64,000 bases of DNA from Dietzia sp. B32. GTDB lineage: Bacteria > Actinomycetota > Actinomycetes > Mycobacteriales > Mycobacteriaceae. The stretch lies in NCBI RefSeq assembly GCF_024732245.1, contig NZ_CP093845.1, positions 3,343,987-3,407,986 on the forward strand, written 5' to 3'. The notes below the pieces were generated by a model, which saw nothing but the letters and a program-made list of their open reading frames with translations, searched no databases and was not told the origin of the DNA. Made by a program: the position numbers and the translations under genes. This document shows positions 18,098-28,494 of the stretch, one piece after another (positions within the stretch are counted from its first letter, which is position 1; each line of letters starts with the position of its first letter).

Positions 18098-18454
18098 TCA
18101 GGCGTTGAGCAGGTCGATGACGAACACCAGGGTCTTGCCGCCGAGCGGGTGCAGGGCCGCGGAGGTGCCGTAGGCCTTGTCCGGCGGGATCACCAGCTGG
18201 CGGCGACCGCCGACCTTCATCCCCGGGATCCCCTCCTGCCAGCCCTGGATGAGTCCGTTGAGCGGGAAGGTGATGGACTCGCCCCGGTCCCAGGAGGAGT
18301 CGAACTGCTCACCGGTCTCGTAGTCGACCCCCACGTAGTGGACGGTGACGTTGCCGCCGGCGACCGCCTCGGCACCGTCCCCCACCGTGATGTCCTCCGC
18401 GACGAGGTCGGTGGGCGCGGGGCCCGTCGGCATGTCGATCTCGGGCTTGTCCAT
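18098..18454 (-). CDS. FKBP-type peptidyl-prolyl cis-trans isomerase
   Basis: A 118-aa single FKBP domain, presumed cytoplasmic (no signal peptide). Family motifs are VTVHYVGVDYETGEQFDSSW, ITFPLNGLIQGWQEGIPGMK, GGRRQLVIPPDKAYG and the final strand TLVFVIDLLNA. The ATG at 18454 is supported by AGGAGGAG upstream; the frame stays open further upstream, but there it runs through gltA. It lies 31 bp downstream of gltA and is probably cotranscribed. Confidence 0.93.
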   Translation of the reverse strand: MDKPEIDMPTGPAPTDLVAEDITVGDGAEAVAGGNVTVHYVGVDYETGEQFDSSWDRGESITFPLNGLIQGWQEGIPGMKVGGRRQLVIPPDKAYGTSAALHPLGGKTLVFVIDLLNA

Positions 18455-18485
18455 GGTGTCTCCTCCTGGAGTCAGGTTCCCGGGT

Positions 18486-19775
18486 TCAGCGCTGGCTGAT
18501 CGGGGTGAAGCTCCGCTCGGCCGGGCCGGTGTAGACCTGACGCGGGCGGTTGATCTTGGTAGAGGGATCCTCGCGCATCTCGCGCCAGTGCGCGATCCAC
18601 CCCGGCATCCGGCCGAGCGCGAACAGGACGGTGAACATGTCCGTCGGGAAGCCCATCGCGCGGTAGATGAGGCCAGTGTAGAAGTCGACGTTCGGGTAGA
18701 GCTTGCGCTCGACGAAGTAGTCGTCGGCCAGCGCCGTCTCCTCCAGCTTGAGGGCGATCTCCAGAAGCGGGTCGTTGCTCTGCGACAGCAGGGAGTGCGC
18801 GTGCTTCTTGGCGATCTGGGCACGCGGGTCGTAGCTCTTGTAGACGCGGTGACCGAAGCCCATGAGCTTGACGCCGTCGACCTTGTTCTTGACCCGGTCC
18901 ATGTAGTCGGTGGCGTCGCCACCCTCGGACTCGATCCGCTCGAGCATCTCCAGCACGGCCTGGTTGGCGCCACCGTGCAGCGGGCCGTACAGGGCGTTGA
19001 TGCCGCCGGTGATCGAGGAGTAGAGCGGGGCCTCGGAGGAGCCGACCATGCGGACGGTCGACGTGGAGCAGTTCTGCTCGTGGTCCGCGTGCAGGACCAG
19101 GAGCATGTCGAGGGCGTCGGCGACCTCGTCGGTGACCTCGTAGTCCGGGCCGAACGTCATGCGCAGGAAGTTGCGCACGTACCCGAGGGACGGATCCGGG
19201 TCGATGGCCTCCTGGCCGTTGCGGATGCGCTCGATGGCGGCGGCGAGGGTCGGACCCCGACCCAGCAGGCGCGCGGTCGCCAGGTCGACGGCCTTGGGGT
19301 CATCGATGTCCAGGTCGTCACCGTGGGTGCCGAAGAGACTCACGCCGGCGGACAGGACGGGCATCGGGTGGGTGTCCCGGGGGAAGGCCTGCAGCAGCGG
19401 CATCATCTGGCCGGGCAGCGACGTCTCGCCGAGGACCTTCTCGGTGAAGTCGGCGAGCTGGGCCTCCGTGGGGTCCTCGCCGTAGATGAGGAGATAGGAG
19501 ACCTCGAGGAAGGACGCGTTGTCGGCGAGCTGGTCGATCGGGTACCCACGGTGGCGGAGGATCCCCTCGTTGCCGTCGATGTAGGTGATCGAGGAGGTGC
19601 ACGCGGAGGTGTTGACGAATCCCACGTCCAGGGTGGTCATCCCCGTCTTGGCCAGCAGCGAACCCAACTGCACCGCGTCGCTTCCGCAGGTCGCTTCCAC
19701 CACATCGAGTCCGAGCTCACCGCCGGGGTAGGACAGTGTTGCCTTGCGGTCCGAACCGTTCGAGCCTGCGGTCAC
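18486..19775 (-). CDS. gltA: Citrate synthase
   Basis: Type II citrate synthase (429 aa) condensing acetyl-CoA with oxaloacetate. Conserved segments include SITYIDGNEGILRHRGYPID near residue 60, the catalytic-histidine regions LHADHEQNCSTSTVR and GPLHGGANQAVLEML, and MGFGHRVYKSYDPRA. The GTG at 19775 is favoured because GGAGAGGG lies about 8 nt upstream and VTAGSNGSDRKATLSYPGGE aligns with the usual start. It is GltA2-like by position (Rv0896). Confidence 0.96.
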   Translation of the reverse strand: MTAGSNGSDRKATLSYPGGELGLDVVEATCGSDAVQLGSLLAKTGMTTLDVGFVNTSACTSSITYIDGNEGILRHRGYPIDQLADNASFLEVSYLLIYGEDPTEAQLADFTEKVLGETSLPGQMMPLLQAFPRDTHPMPVLSAGVSLFGTHGDDLDIDDPKAVDLATARLLGRGPTLAAAIERIRNGQEAIDPDPSLGYVRNFLRMTFGPDYEVTDEVADALDMLLVLHADHEQNCSTSTVRMVGSSEAPLYSSITGGINALYGPLHGGANQAVLEMLERIESEGGDATDYMDRVKNKVDGVKLMGFGHRVYKSYDPRAQIAKKHAHSLLSQSNDPLLEIALKLEETALADDYFVERKLYPNVDFYTGLIYRAMGFPTDMFTVLFALGRMPGWIAHWREMREDPSTKINRPRQVYTGPAERSFTPISQR

Positions 19776-19910
19776 GCGATTCCCTCTCCGACGACTGGTC
19801 CCGGCGGCCTGAATCCCGCCACGAATGTGCTGTGCCACACCCTACCGTGGCGGTCGACAACGGTTCGAAGGGAGTTCTGCGACTCTCCCCCCGCGGGCCC
19901 GTGCGGGCGG

Positions 19911-21786
<1,876 letters not shown>

Positions 21787-21844
21787 TCCGACCCTCTCCG
21801 GGCACCACCGGGGTCACCTCCGGAGTCGCCCGAGCAGGTTTTCC

Positions 21845-21882
21845 GCAGCCCACCCGGCCCGTCCGCGCGCCGGGTGGGCTGC
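21845..21882 (+). terminator. serC terminator
   Basis: A perfect 14-bp inverted repeat, GCAGCCCACCCGGC (21845-21858) with GCCGGGTGGGCTGC (21869-21882). Confidence 0.7.
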
Positions 21883-21970
21883 GCTGCCCTACCATGTGAG
21901 GACGCGCCCAGGCCCCGGGTAGCGGACCGCTCGGGTCGCCGACGGGGCCGCGAGGAGTCGAGGAGGCGGC

Positions 21971-22912
21971 ATGCGGAAGCTGAGGATCGTCGGTGTGGAC
22001 ACCGAGTCGTCGGTCGTCGAATGCGAGGTCCCGGACTCCGGCGAGAAGTTCTCCCTCCCACTCGACGACCGCCTTCGCGCGGCCGCCCGTGGTGAGTTCG
22101 TACCCGGCGGCGGGACCGGGCGGGCTCCCGTGACCGGCACCCTGCGTCCCCGTGAGATCCAGGACCGTATCCGGCACGGCGCCTCCCCGGAGGAGGTCGC
22201 CGCCGACGCCGGGGTCTCGTTGTCGCGGATCCAGGGCTTCGCCGTACCCGTGTTGTTGGAGCGTTCCAACGCGGCGGACATGGCCCGGTCCTCTCACCCG
22301 GTACTGCCGGACGGTCCGTCGCTGGACACCCTCGCCGACCGGGTGGGCGCCGCCCTCGACCGCCGCGGGGTCGATCCGGACCTGGTCACCTGGGACGCCT
22401 GGCGTGACCGGTCGGGCGGGTGGGTCGTCAGGACCTCCTGGCCGGCGGGATTGTCCGACGACGCCAGCGCCACGTGGTCGTTCGTCCCCGACTCGCACGG
22501 CGGGTCGGCCCGCGCACTCGACGACGAGGCCGAGAACATCCTCGACCCGTCGCGCGCGACGGCCCTGCGTTCGGTCTCCTCGCCTCCCCCGCTCCCGCCC
22601 GGGCCGCCGCCGATCCGGGCGGTTCCGGCCCCGACCGCCGCGCCCGTCACCCCCGCCGCGACGGGGACCCCCTCGGCGCCGGTCACCCCGGCCGCGCCGG
22701 CAGCGCCCGCGGTGGCGGGGCCGGTGGAGTCCGGGTCGTCGGAGTCGGCGTCCGGGGGGACGGGCACCGGAGGGAACCGTGCCGGGAACGACGACGACGA
22801 GGACTTCCTCCAGCCCACGCCCACCGAACCCGAACGACGCCCCGCGCGCCGTCATCCCACGATGCCGTCGTGGGAGGACGTCCTGCTCGGGGTCCGCGGC
22901 AAGGACGACTGA
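21971..22912 (+). CDS. sepH: Septation protein SepH
   Basis: 313 aa. The N-terminal DUF3071 domain starts MRKLRIVGVDTE and carries a helix-turn-helix-like segment IRHGASPEEVAADAGVSLSR near residue 65. A long Pro/Ala linker (about 195-265) leads to a conserved C-terminal motif PSWEDVLLGVRGKDD. In Streptomyces and mycobacteria, SepH binds FtsZ and stimulates Z-ring assembly. It is syntenic with Rv0883c next to serC. The following gene begins 8 bp after its stop and is probably cotranscribed. Confidence 0.92.
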   Translation: MRKLRIVGVDTESSVVECEVPDSGEKFSLPLDDRLRAAARGEFVPGGGTGRAPVTGTLRPREIQDRIRHGASPEEVAADAGVSLSRIQGFAVPVLLERSNAADMARSSHPVLPDGPSLDTLADRVGAALDRRGVDPDLVTWDAWRDRSGGWVVRTSWPAGLSDDASATWSFVPDSHGGSARALDDEAENILDPSRATALRSVSSPPPLPPGPPPIRAVPAPTAAPVTPAATGTPSAPVTPAAPAAPAVAGPVESGSSESASGGTGTGGNRAGNDDDEDFLQPTPTEPERRPARRHPTMPSWEDVLLGVRGKDD

Positions 22913-22920
22913 GTCCGGTC

Positions 22921-23841
22921 ATGGGCCATCACGTCGCGACCTTCTGGTACCTGGCCACGGACGATCCCGCCGCACCGATCCGGGCGGGACGTCCGTCCGA
23001 CCCCGGTTTCGCGCGCCGCCTGCTGTCGCGACTGTTCCCCACCGTCACGGTGGCGTCCCTGGGTTCGTTCCCGCTCAACCGGTCGGCGTCGGTCGGGCCG
23101 GGTGAGATCTACGTGGGGTCGTTCCCGGGACTCACCGTCGTCCAGACCCCGGTCGAGGGCCCTCTCACCCCGTCCGCCACCGCCGAGACGTGGCTGCGGC
23201 TGGTGGAGGCACCCACTGTCCTGCTGTTCGCCCAGGACGCCGAGACCGGGGTGAGCGGGTTCGCCCGCTGGGAATCCGGCCGGCTCGTGCGGGCGTTCGC
23301 CGGCGCCGACGACCGGATCGTCGAGGACGAGGGCATGCCGCTGCCGTTCGAACGCCCCTACTGGGCCGGCGAGTTCCCGCTGGACCGGGCTGCGGACAAC
23401 CTCCTGGCGCTGCCGTTCTCGCCGTCGTCGCTCCTCCATGCCGCCCACCGTGAATGGCTCGGCTTCGACCTGGAGCCGGGCGGTCTCGACGTCCCGGTCC
23501 ACGGATTCGCCACCGACGGTCGTCGCGAGGTCCGTCAGCACACACCGCTCGCGGGGCCGGCCCTGCACGTGGTGGGGATGCCGTCGCGGGCCGAGCTCCA
23601 CGCCGCCGCCCGGCGTGCCGCGGGCGCCGGTCCCGACCCGGATGCCGACTCCGACCGCGGGGCCGACGGGTCCTCCCCGTACGCCGACGACGACTACGAG
23701 CGGCTCCCACCGGGCTCCCGGGGCCCGGGCGCGGGTGCGCGAGGTGGCCGGATCCGCGGTATCGCCGGTGTGGTCGGTGACGCGGTGCGCCGCGGCGCGG
23801 ATTCGGTGTCCCGCCGTCGGCGCGGCGGCGGATCCCGCTAG
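22921..23841 (+). CDS. Conserved hypothetical protein, DUF6928-like
   Basis: 306 aa, no signal peptide or membrane segment. It begins MGHHVATFWYLATDDPAAPI, an N terminus I associate with DUF6928, and contains PFERPYWAGEFPL and LPFSPSSLLHAAHREWLGF. The C-terminal 80 residues are low complexity, with Arg/Gly-rich stretches (PPGSRGPGAGARGGRIRG, RRRRGGGSR) that could contact nucleic acid or an acidic partner. It follows sepH by 8 bp. The function is unknown. Confidence 0.75.
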   Translation: MGHHVATFWYLATDDPAAPIRAGRPSDPGFARRLLSRLFPTVTVASLGSFPLNRSASVGPGEIYVGSFPGLTVVQTPVEGPLTPSATAETWLRLVEAPTVLLFAQDAETGVSGFARWESGRLVRAFAGADDRIVEDEGMPLPFERPYWAGEFPLDRAADNLLALPFSPSSLLHAAHREWLGFDLEPGGLDVPVHGFATDGRREVRQHTPLAGPALHVVGMPSRAELHAAARRAAGAGPDPDADSDRGADGSSPYADDDYERLPPGSRGPGAGARGGRIRGIAGVVGDAVRRGADSVSRRRRGGGSR

Positions 23842-23933
23842 CAGGGCCACCCTTCCCCCGGGTACCGCCCGCTCACTGCCCGCTCTGGTCCGTTCCGGGC
23901 GCCTCTCTGCTCGCGGAAGGGCTGGCGGCGCGG

Positions 23934-24770
23934 TCAGTCCCGGCGGGACCGCTCGTAGAACGCGACCGCGGCGGCCGTGGCGACGTTGAGCGAGTCCGTG
24001 CCGTCGGTCATGGGGATCGCGGCCCGCACGTCGCAGGCCCGCATGGCGTGCTCGGTGAGCCCCGGCCCCTCCGCGCCGAGGACGAACGCCACCTTGTCCA
24101 CGTCGACGGCCCGGGACAGCGGGGTGTCTGCGGACGGCGTCAGTGCGACCGTCCGGAAGCCGTCCTCCCGCAGGTCCTCGAGGGACCGCTGCCAGGTGGT
24201 GGGCGTGCCGGGGAGGTGGGCGAACGGCAGGCGGAGGACGTGTCCCATCGACACCCGAACGACCCGGCGATAGAGCGGGTCCCCGGCGGCGGCCCCGAAC
24301 AGCACGCCGTCCACCCCGAGCGCGGCGCAGTTGCGGAAGATCGCGCCGAGGTTCTCGGGGTCGTTGACGCCTTCGAGCACCACGAGCGTCCGCGCGCCCT
24401 CCACCACCTCCTCGACCGCCAGTGGCGTGGGCCGGTCCGCCGCGGCGAGGATGTCGCGGCTGGACCGGAAGCCGATCACCTCGCTGAGGACGTCCTTGGT
24501 GGTGCGCAGGTACACCGCGTCGGGCGCCCGTTCGTCGGCGTCCCATCCCTCGGCGGCGGCCTCCCGGCGCAGTTGCTGCAACCGCGCATCGGTTCCGAGG
24601 ATGACGTGGGGCCGGAACCGGGAGAGCAGCATGCGACCCACGACGTACGTGCCCTCGGCGATCACCAACCCCCGACCGCCGGGCAGATCGGGCCGACGGT
24701 CGGAATTATTGAGGTCGCGGAGATCGTCCAGCCTGGGGTCGGCGGGATCGGAGACATCGACGACGTGCAC
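23934..24770 (-). CDS. TrmH/SpoU-family RNA 2'-O-methyltransferase
   Basis: 278 aa. An N-terminal substrate-binding region (about 1-110) is followed by a SPOUT catalytic domain with the three family motifs: VLEGVNDPENLGAIFRNCAA near residue 130, FVLGAEGPGLTEHAM near residue 225, and PMTDGTDSLNVATAAAVAFYE at the C terminus, forming the trefoil knot. It would methylate ribose in rRNA or tRNA using SAM; the target is not predictable. It is the positional counterpart of Rv0881. Confidence 0.9.
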   Translation of the reverse strand: MHVVDVSDPADPRLDDLRDLNNSDRRPDLPGGRGLVIAEGTYVVGRMLLSRFRPHVILGTDARLQQLRREAAAEGWDADERAPDAVYLRTTKDVLSEVIGFRSSRDILAAADRPTPLAVEEVVEGARTLVVLEGVNDPENLGAIFRNCAALGVDGVLFGAAAGDPLYRRVVRVSMGHVLRLPFAHLPGTPTTWQRSLEDLREDGFRTVALTPSADTPLSRAVDVDKVAFVLGAEGPGLTEHAMRACDVRAAIPMTDGTDSLNVATAAAVAFYERSRRD

Positions 24771-24798
24771 GGTTCGATCTCTCCTCTCTGCCGGCCGG

Positions 24799-26268
24799 TC
24801 AGGCGAGCGCGTCGGTGATGGGCCCGATCGCGAAGTACACGACGAACGCGACCGCGACGATCCACAGAATCGGGTGGACGGTGCGGCCCTTGCCGGTGGC
24901 GGTGGCCATGACGACCCAGGCGATGAAGCCGATGCCGATGCCGTTGGCGATGGAGTAGGTGAACGGCATGGCCACGATCGTGAGGAACGCCGGCAACGCG
25001 ACCGCGAAGTTGGTCAGGTCGATGGCCTTGATCTGCGAGATCATCAGCGCACCCACGATCACCAGCGCCGGGGCCGCGGCCTCGACCGGGACGACCTCGT
25101 ACAGCGGGGTGAAGAACATCGCCAGCAGGAACAACCCGCCCGTGACGACGTTCGCCAGTCCCGTCCGGGCTCCCTCGGCGATGCCGGAGGCGGACTCGAG
25201 GAACACGGTGTTGGACGACGACGAGGTCAGACCGCCGGCGACGGCACCGAATCCCTCGACGACCAGCGCGGCCTTCATGTTGGGCAGGTTGCCCTTGTCG
25301 TCCATGAGCTCGGCTTCCTTGCCGAGGCCGGTGAAGGTGCCCATGGCGTCGAAGAAGTTGGCGAGCAGCAGGGTGAAGACGAACAGTCCCGCGGCCAGCG
25401 GCCCGATGCGGACGAACGCACCGATGAGGTCGACCTGACCGATGAGGGACAGGTTGGGGATGCCGCCGAGCGAGTCGGGGATGCCGGGAACCGCGAGGCC
25501 CCAGCCGGTCGGGTTGGGCTCACCGTCGACGAAGGACGGCCCGGCGTCGGCGAGGGCCTCGACGATCACCGCGAAGACCGCGGTGACGACGATCCCGATG
25601 AACAACCCGCCGCGGATCTGGCGTGCGACGAGGATTCCGCAGAGCAGGAGACCGAAGACGAAGACGAAGGTGGGCCACGAGGCGATGGAACCGTTGATGC
25701 CGAGGCCCACCGGGACGGTGGTGCCGGCCGCGTCGGGGAGTCGGCGCACGAACCCGGAGTCGACGACGCCGACCATGGCGATGAACAGACCGATGCCGAC
25801 GGCGATGGCCGCCTTGAGCTCGGGGGGCACCGCATTGAACACGGCGGTACGGAACCCGGTCACCGCCAGGATCACGATGATGATGCCCTCGATCACCACC
25901 AGCCCCATGGCCTCGGCCCAGGTCACCTGCTGGGCGATGGTGACGGCGACGAGCGAGTTGATCCCCAGCCCGGTGGCGAATGCGAACGGGTACCGCGCGA
26001 TCGCGCCGAACGCGATGGTCATGACGCCCGCGGTGAAGGCGGTGACGGCGGCGATCTCGACGATCGAGAGCTGGTTGCCCTCGACGTCGGTGCCGGAACC
26101 GAGGATCAGCGGGTTGAGGATGATGATGTAGGCCATCGCGAAGAAGCTGACGAGCCCGCCGCGGACCTCGCGGGACACCGTCGAGCCGCGCTCGCTGATC
26201 TTGAAGTAGCGATCGAGCGCCCCGACCTTCGTGGGGGGCTGCGACGGGGCCCCGGTGCTCTGCGACAT
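24799..26268 (-). CDS. NCS2-family purine permease, AzgA-like
   Basis: 489 aa with about 12 to 14 hydrophobic segments. The N terminus LDRYFKISERGSTVSREVRGG followed by FFAMAYIIILNPLILG, and the later LLANFFDAMGTFTGLGKEAE and SSSNTVFLESASGIAEGARTG, are hallmarks of the AzgA branch (adenine/guanine/hypoxanthine proton symporters). The ATG at 26268 is preceded by AGGAAGG; the open frame upstream overlaps the divergent promoter. The substrate is inferred from subfamily only. Confidence 0.9.
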   Translation of the reverse strand: MSQSTGAPSQPPTKVGALDRYFKISERGSTVSREVRGGLVSFFAMAYIIILNPLILGSGTDVEGNQLSIVEIAAVTAFTAGVMTIAFGAIARYPFAFATGLGINSLVAVTIAQQVTWAEAMGLVVIEGIIIVILAVTGFRTAVFNAVPPELKAAIAVGIGLFIAMVGVVDSGFVRRLPDAAGTTVPVGLGINGSIASWPTFVFVFGLLLCGILVARQIRGGLFIGIVVTAVFAVIVEALADAGPSFVDGEPNPTGWGLAVPGIPDSLGGIPNLSLIGQVDLIGAFVRIGPLAAGLFVFTLLLANFFDAMGTFTGLGKEAELMDDKGNLPNMKAALVVEGFGAVAGGLTSSSSNTVFLESASGIAEGARTGLANVVTGGLFLLAMFFTPLYEVVPVEAAAPALVIVGALMISQIKAIDLTNFAVALPAFLTIVAMPFTYSIANGIGIGFIAWVVMATATGKGRTVHPILWIVAVAFVVYFAIGPITDALA

Positions 26269-26331
26269 CTGGTGACCTTCCTGAGCTGTGGGTGAGGAAC
26301 CGTCATAGAGTAACCGTCCCGCCGCCTGCGG

Positions 26332-26337
26332 TAGCGT
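26332..26337 (+). promoter_or_regulatory. -10 element of a probable leaderless DUF2530 promoter
   Basis: TAGCGT, 7 nt before the ATG at 26345, with no Shine-Dalgarno sequence. Confidence 0.35.
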
Positions 26338-26344
26338 CGCGGTC

Positions 26345-26614
26345 ATGACGGACGAGCCGACAGACCCGCGGGTGCCGAGGATCCCCGCCTATCTGTTGGA
26401 CCCGAGGCCCGTCGTGATCATCGGGACGTTGGCGTGGACACTGGCCCTCCTGTCGCACATGCTCATGGACGAGGTCGACATGCGCTCGGTCATCCTGGGC
26501 GCGGTCGGCGTCGGCGTCGGCGCTGTCGGCACGATCGTCTACGCCCTGCAGCGCCGGGCTGTCCTCCGCGGCAGTGCGGGCGCCCAGCAGGGACTGGACT
26601 ACGACCTGGACTGA
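26345..26614 (+). CDS. DUF2530 membrane protein
   Basis: 89 aa with two membrane segments (VVIIGTLAWTLALLSHMLM and VILGAVGVGVGAVGTIVYAL) followed by a basic RRAVLRG. The PRPVVIIGTLAW segment fits DUF2530, the family of Rv0879c, and the position agrees. It is divergent from the purine permease. The function is unknown. Confidence 0.8.
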   Translation: MTDEPTDPRVPRIPAYLLDPRPVVIIGTLAWTLALLSHMLMDEVDMRSVILGAVGVGVGAVGTIVYALQRRAVLRGSAGAQQGLDYDLD

Positions 26615-26619
26615 GCGGG

Positions 26620-27540
26620 TCAGACCCCGCTCGGGGGCTCCGGGTCCGCTCCCCTGTCCGGGGTCTCCGGGGCGGGTGCCGTCTCCTCGGCCGTCTCGCC
26701 GGCCGGCGCCGCACCTGCGGTCCGGTCGTCGGCGGTCGCGGCCCGGGCGCGTGCGGTCGCGGCGAGCTGCTGCGGCAGGACCACCACGTCGACGGCGGCG
26801 TCGTCGTAGGCCTCGGCGACGGCCGGCCCGGTGTCCCTGGGGATCTCGACCTCGCTGTGGGCTCCGCAGCCGTACCCGAGGTGGACGACCTGACCGTCGG
26901 CGGAGAACTCGTTGGCGCAGACCCCGAACATCGCGCCCAGGGACCCGGCCACCGGCACCAGGAACCCGCAGGACCCGCAGTGGTGCTTGGCGGCGCGGGC
27001 GATCTCGGCATCGGGTCCGCGCTCGGCCGACCAGCGGTCGGCGGCGGTGGCCCGCCCCTCCCGGCTCAGGTGCCGGGGGCGGCCGAGGCCGATCGGCCCC
27101 GCGAGGTCGTCCAGCTCGTCGTCGCCGGACAGCGCGTAGCCGGGGACGAGTCGATCGTCGTCCTCGGGGGGCGGGAGCAGGTCGCCGGCACCGAGGTCAC
27201 CGGGCCGGATGCGCCGATCCCACGGCACCCACTCGGGGGCGACCAGCGCATCCGCACCCGGAAGGAGCGCGATCTCGTCGACGGTCAGGTCGCCGCCGGG
27301 TACGAGCGCGAGGACGCAGGCCCAGTACCACCCGCGGTACCCGGGGAGCTCGGAGACGAACCGATGCGTGGTGGTGAAGTCCGCCTCGACGGTGCTGCCG
27401 AGGTGCTCCCCCACTCCCGCGGCGGCGAACTCCTCGACCGCCCGACGTGCCACGTCAACGCCGGAGGCCAGCCGCTCACGCAGCGCGTCGTCGAAATCCG
27501 ACCCCTGATCCGTGCCTACCTCGGTGTTCACCCCTCCCAT
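26620..27540 (-). CDS. DUF3027 family protein
   Basis: 306 aa, soluble. Conserved features are SELPGYRGWYWACVLAL (about 65-82), EWVPWDRRIRPGDLGAGDLL and a Cys-rich stretch HHCGSCGFLVPVAGSLG followed by GVCANEF and GYGCGAH (about 195-235), which looks like a zinc-ribbon-type site. The C terminus is Ala/Glu/Pro-rich and disordered. The ATG at 27540 gives MGGVNTEVG; the frame stays open further upstream. It is the counterpart of Rv0877 by position. The function is unknown. Confidence 0.85.
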   Translation of the reverse strand: MGGVNTEVGTDQGSDFDDALRERLASGVDVARRAVEEFAAAGVGEHLGSTVEADFTTTHRFVSELPGYRGWYWACVLALVPGGDLTVDEIALLPGADALVAPEWVPWDRRIRPGDLGAGDLLPPPEDDDRLVPGYALSGDDELDDLAGPIGLGRPRHLSREGRATAADRWSAERGPDAEIARAAKHHCGSCGFLVPVAGSLGAMFGVCANEFSADGQVVHLGYGCGAHSEVEIPRDTGPAVAEAYDDAAVDVVVLPQQLAATARARAATADDRTAGAAPAGETAEETAPAPETPDRGADPEPPSGV

Positions 27541-27597
27541 TATGCGCAACTCCGCGTGGAGGTCACGGTCCGGCCCGTCGTGCGGCATCCTTGGGAC

Positions 27598-28494
27598 ATG
27601 CGCAGCGCCCTCGGCCCGGTCGGCCCCCTCGTCGTCTCCCTGAGCCTCCTCGCCGCTCTCACGGCGTGTTCCGCGGGAGACGGCGACGCCCCGCCCGCCA
27701 CCACCACCGCCGGCACCGCGCTGGCCTCGTCGAGCATCCCCGCCGGCTCGGTCGCCGGCGGTTCGTCGAGCCGGGGGGTGCCCGTCGGTCCGTCGGACCC
27801 GCAACCCGCGCGCGGCTCGGTCGAGGTCGTGCGCACCCTGGCGCACGACCCGTCACTGTTCACCCAGGGCCTCCAGGTGGTGGGCGACGAGATCTACGAG
27901 TCGACGGGGCGGGTCGGCGCCTCCCTCGTCCAACGGCGCCCGCTCGAGGGCGGCGACCCCGCGGCGTCGGTGGACATGGCGCCGGACGAGTTCGGCGAGG
28001 GGCTCGCCGTCACCGGCGACACGCTGTGGACCCTGACGTGGCAGAACCGCGTCGCCCACAACCGCGACCCGCGGACCCTCGAAGTCCGGTCGGAGGTGCC
28101 CTACGAGGGTGAGGGCTGGGGCTTGTGCTTCGACGGCACCTCCCTGGTGATGAGCGACGGTTCCGACACCCTCACCTTCCGTGACCCCGTGACCTTCGAG
28201 CCGACCGGACGCGTGCAGGTGACCTCGGGGGGCGCGCCGGTCACCCGTCTCAACGAACTGGAATGCGCGGACGGTTCGGTCCTGGCGAACGTGTGGATGA
28301 CCGACGAACTCGTGCGGATCGACCCCGCCACGGGGCACGTCACCGCGATCTACGACGCCGGGCGGCTCGAGCAGCCGCGCCCCGCGGACCCCGACGCGGT
28401 CCTCAACGGCATCGCGGCACTGCCGGACTCCGAGAACGTCCTGCTCACCGGCAAGCTGTGGCCCAACCTGTACGAGGTGCGCCTCGTTGGCTGA
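27598..28494 (+). CDS. Glutaminyl-peptide cyclotransferase, lipoprotein
   Basis: 298 aa. A lipoprotein signal peptide with lipobox LTAC (Cys about residue 24) and a Ser/Thr/Pro spacer precedes a glutamine cyclotransferase domain (about 75-298). Domain motifs are LFTQGLQVVGDEIYESTG, GEGLAVTGDTLWTLTW, YEGEGWGLCFDGTSLVMSDG, LNELECADGSVLANVW and DAVLNGIAA. It would convert N-terminal Gln to pyroglutamate on exported peptides at the outer face of the membrane. It overlaps the MFS gene by 8 bp. Confidence 0.87.
   Translation: MRSALGPVGPLVVSLSLLAALTACSAGDGDAPPATTTAGTALASSSIPAGSVAGGSSSRGVPVGPSDPQPARGSVEVVRTLAHDPSLFTQGLQVVGDEIYESTGRVGASLVQRRPLEGGDPAASVDMAPDEFGEGLAVTGDTLWTLTWQNRVAHNRDPRTLEVRSEVPYEGEGWGLCFDGTSLVMSDGSDTLTFRDPVTFEPTGRVQVTSGGAPVTRLNELECADGSVLANVWMTDELVRIDPATGHVTAIYDAGRLEQPRPADPDAVLNGIAALPDSENVLLTGKLWPNLYEVRLVG

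Noticed and set aside
19826..19841. CRP/GlxR-like site upstream of gltA (TGTGCTGTGCCACACC)
   Set aside because: Only about 7 of 10 specified positions match, and both half-sites are imperfect. gltA is GlxR-regulated in Corynebacterium, but this sequence alone does not support a call.
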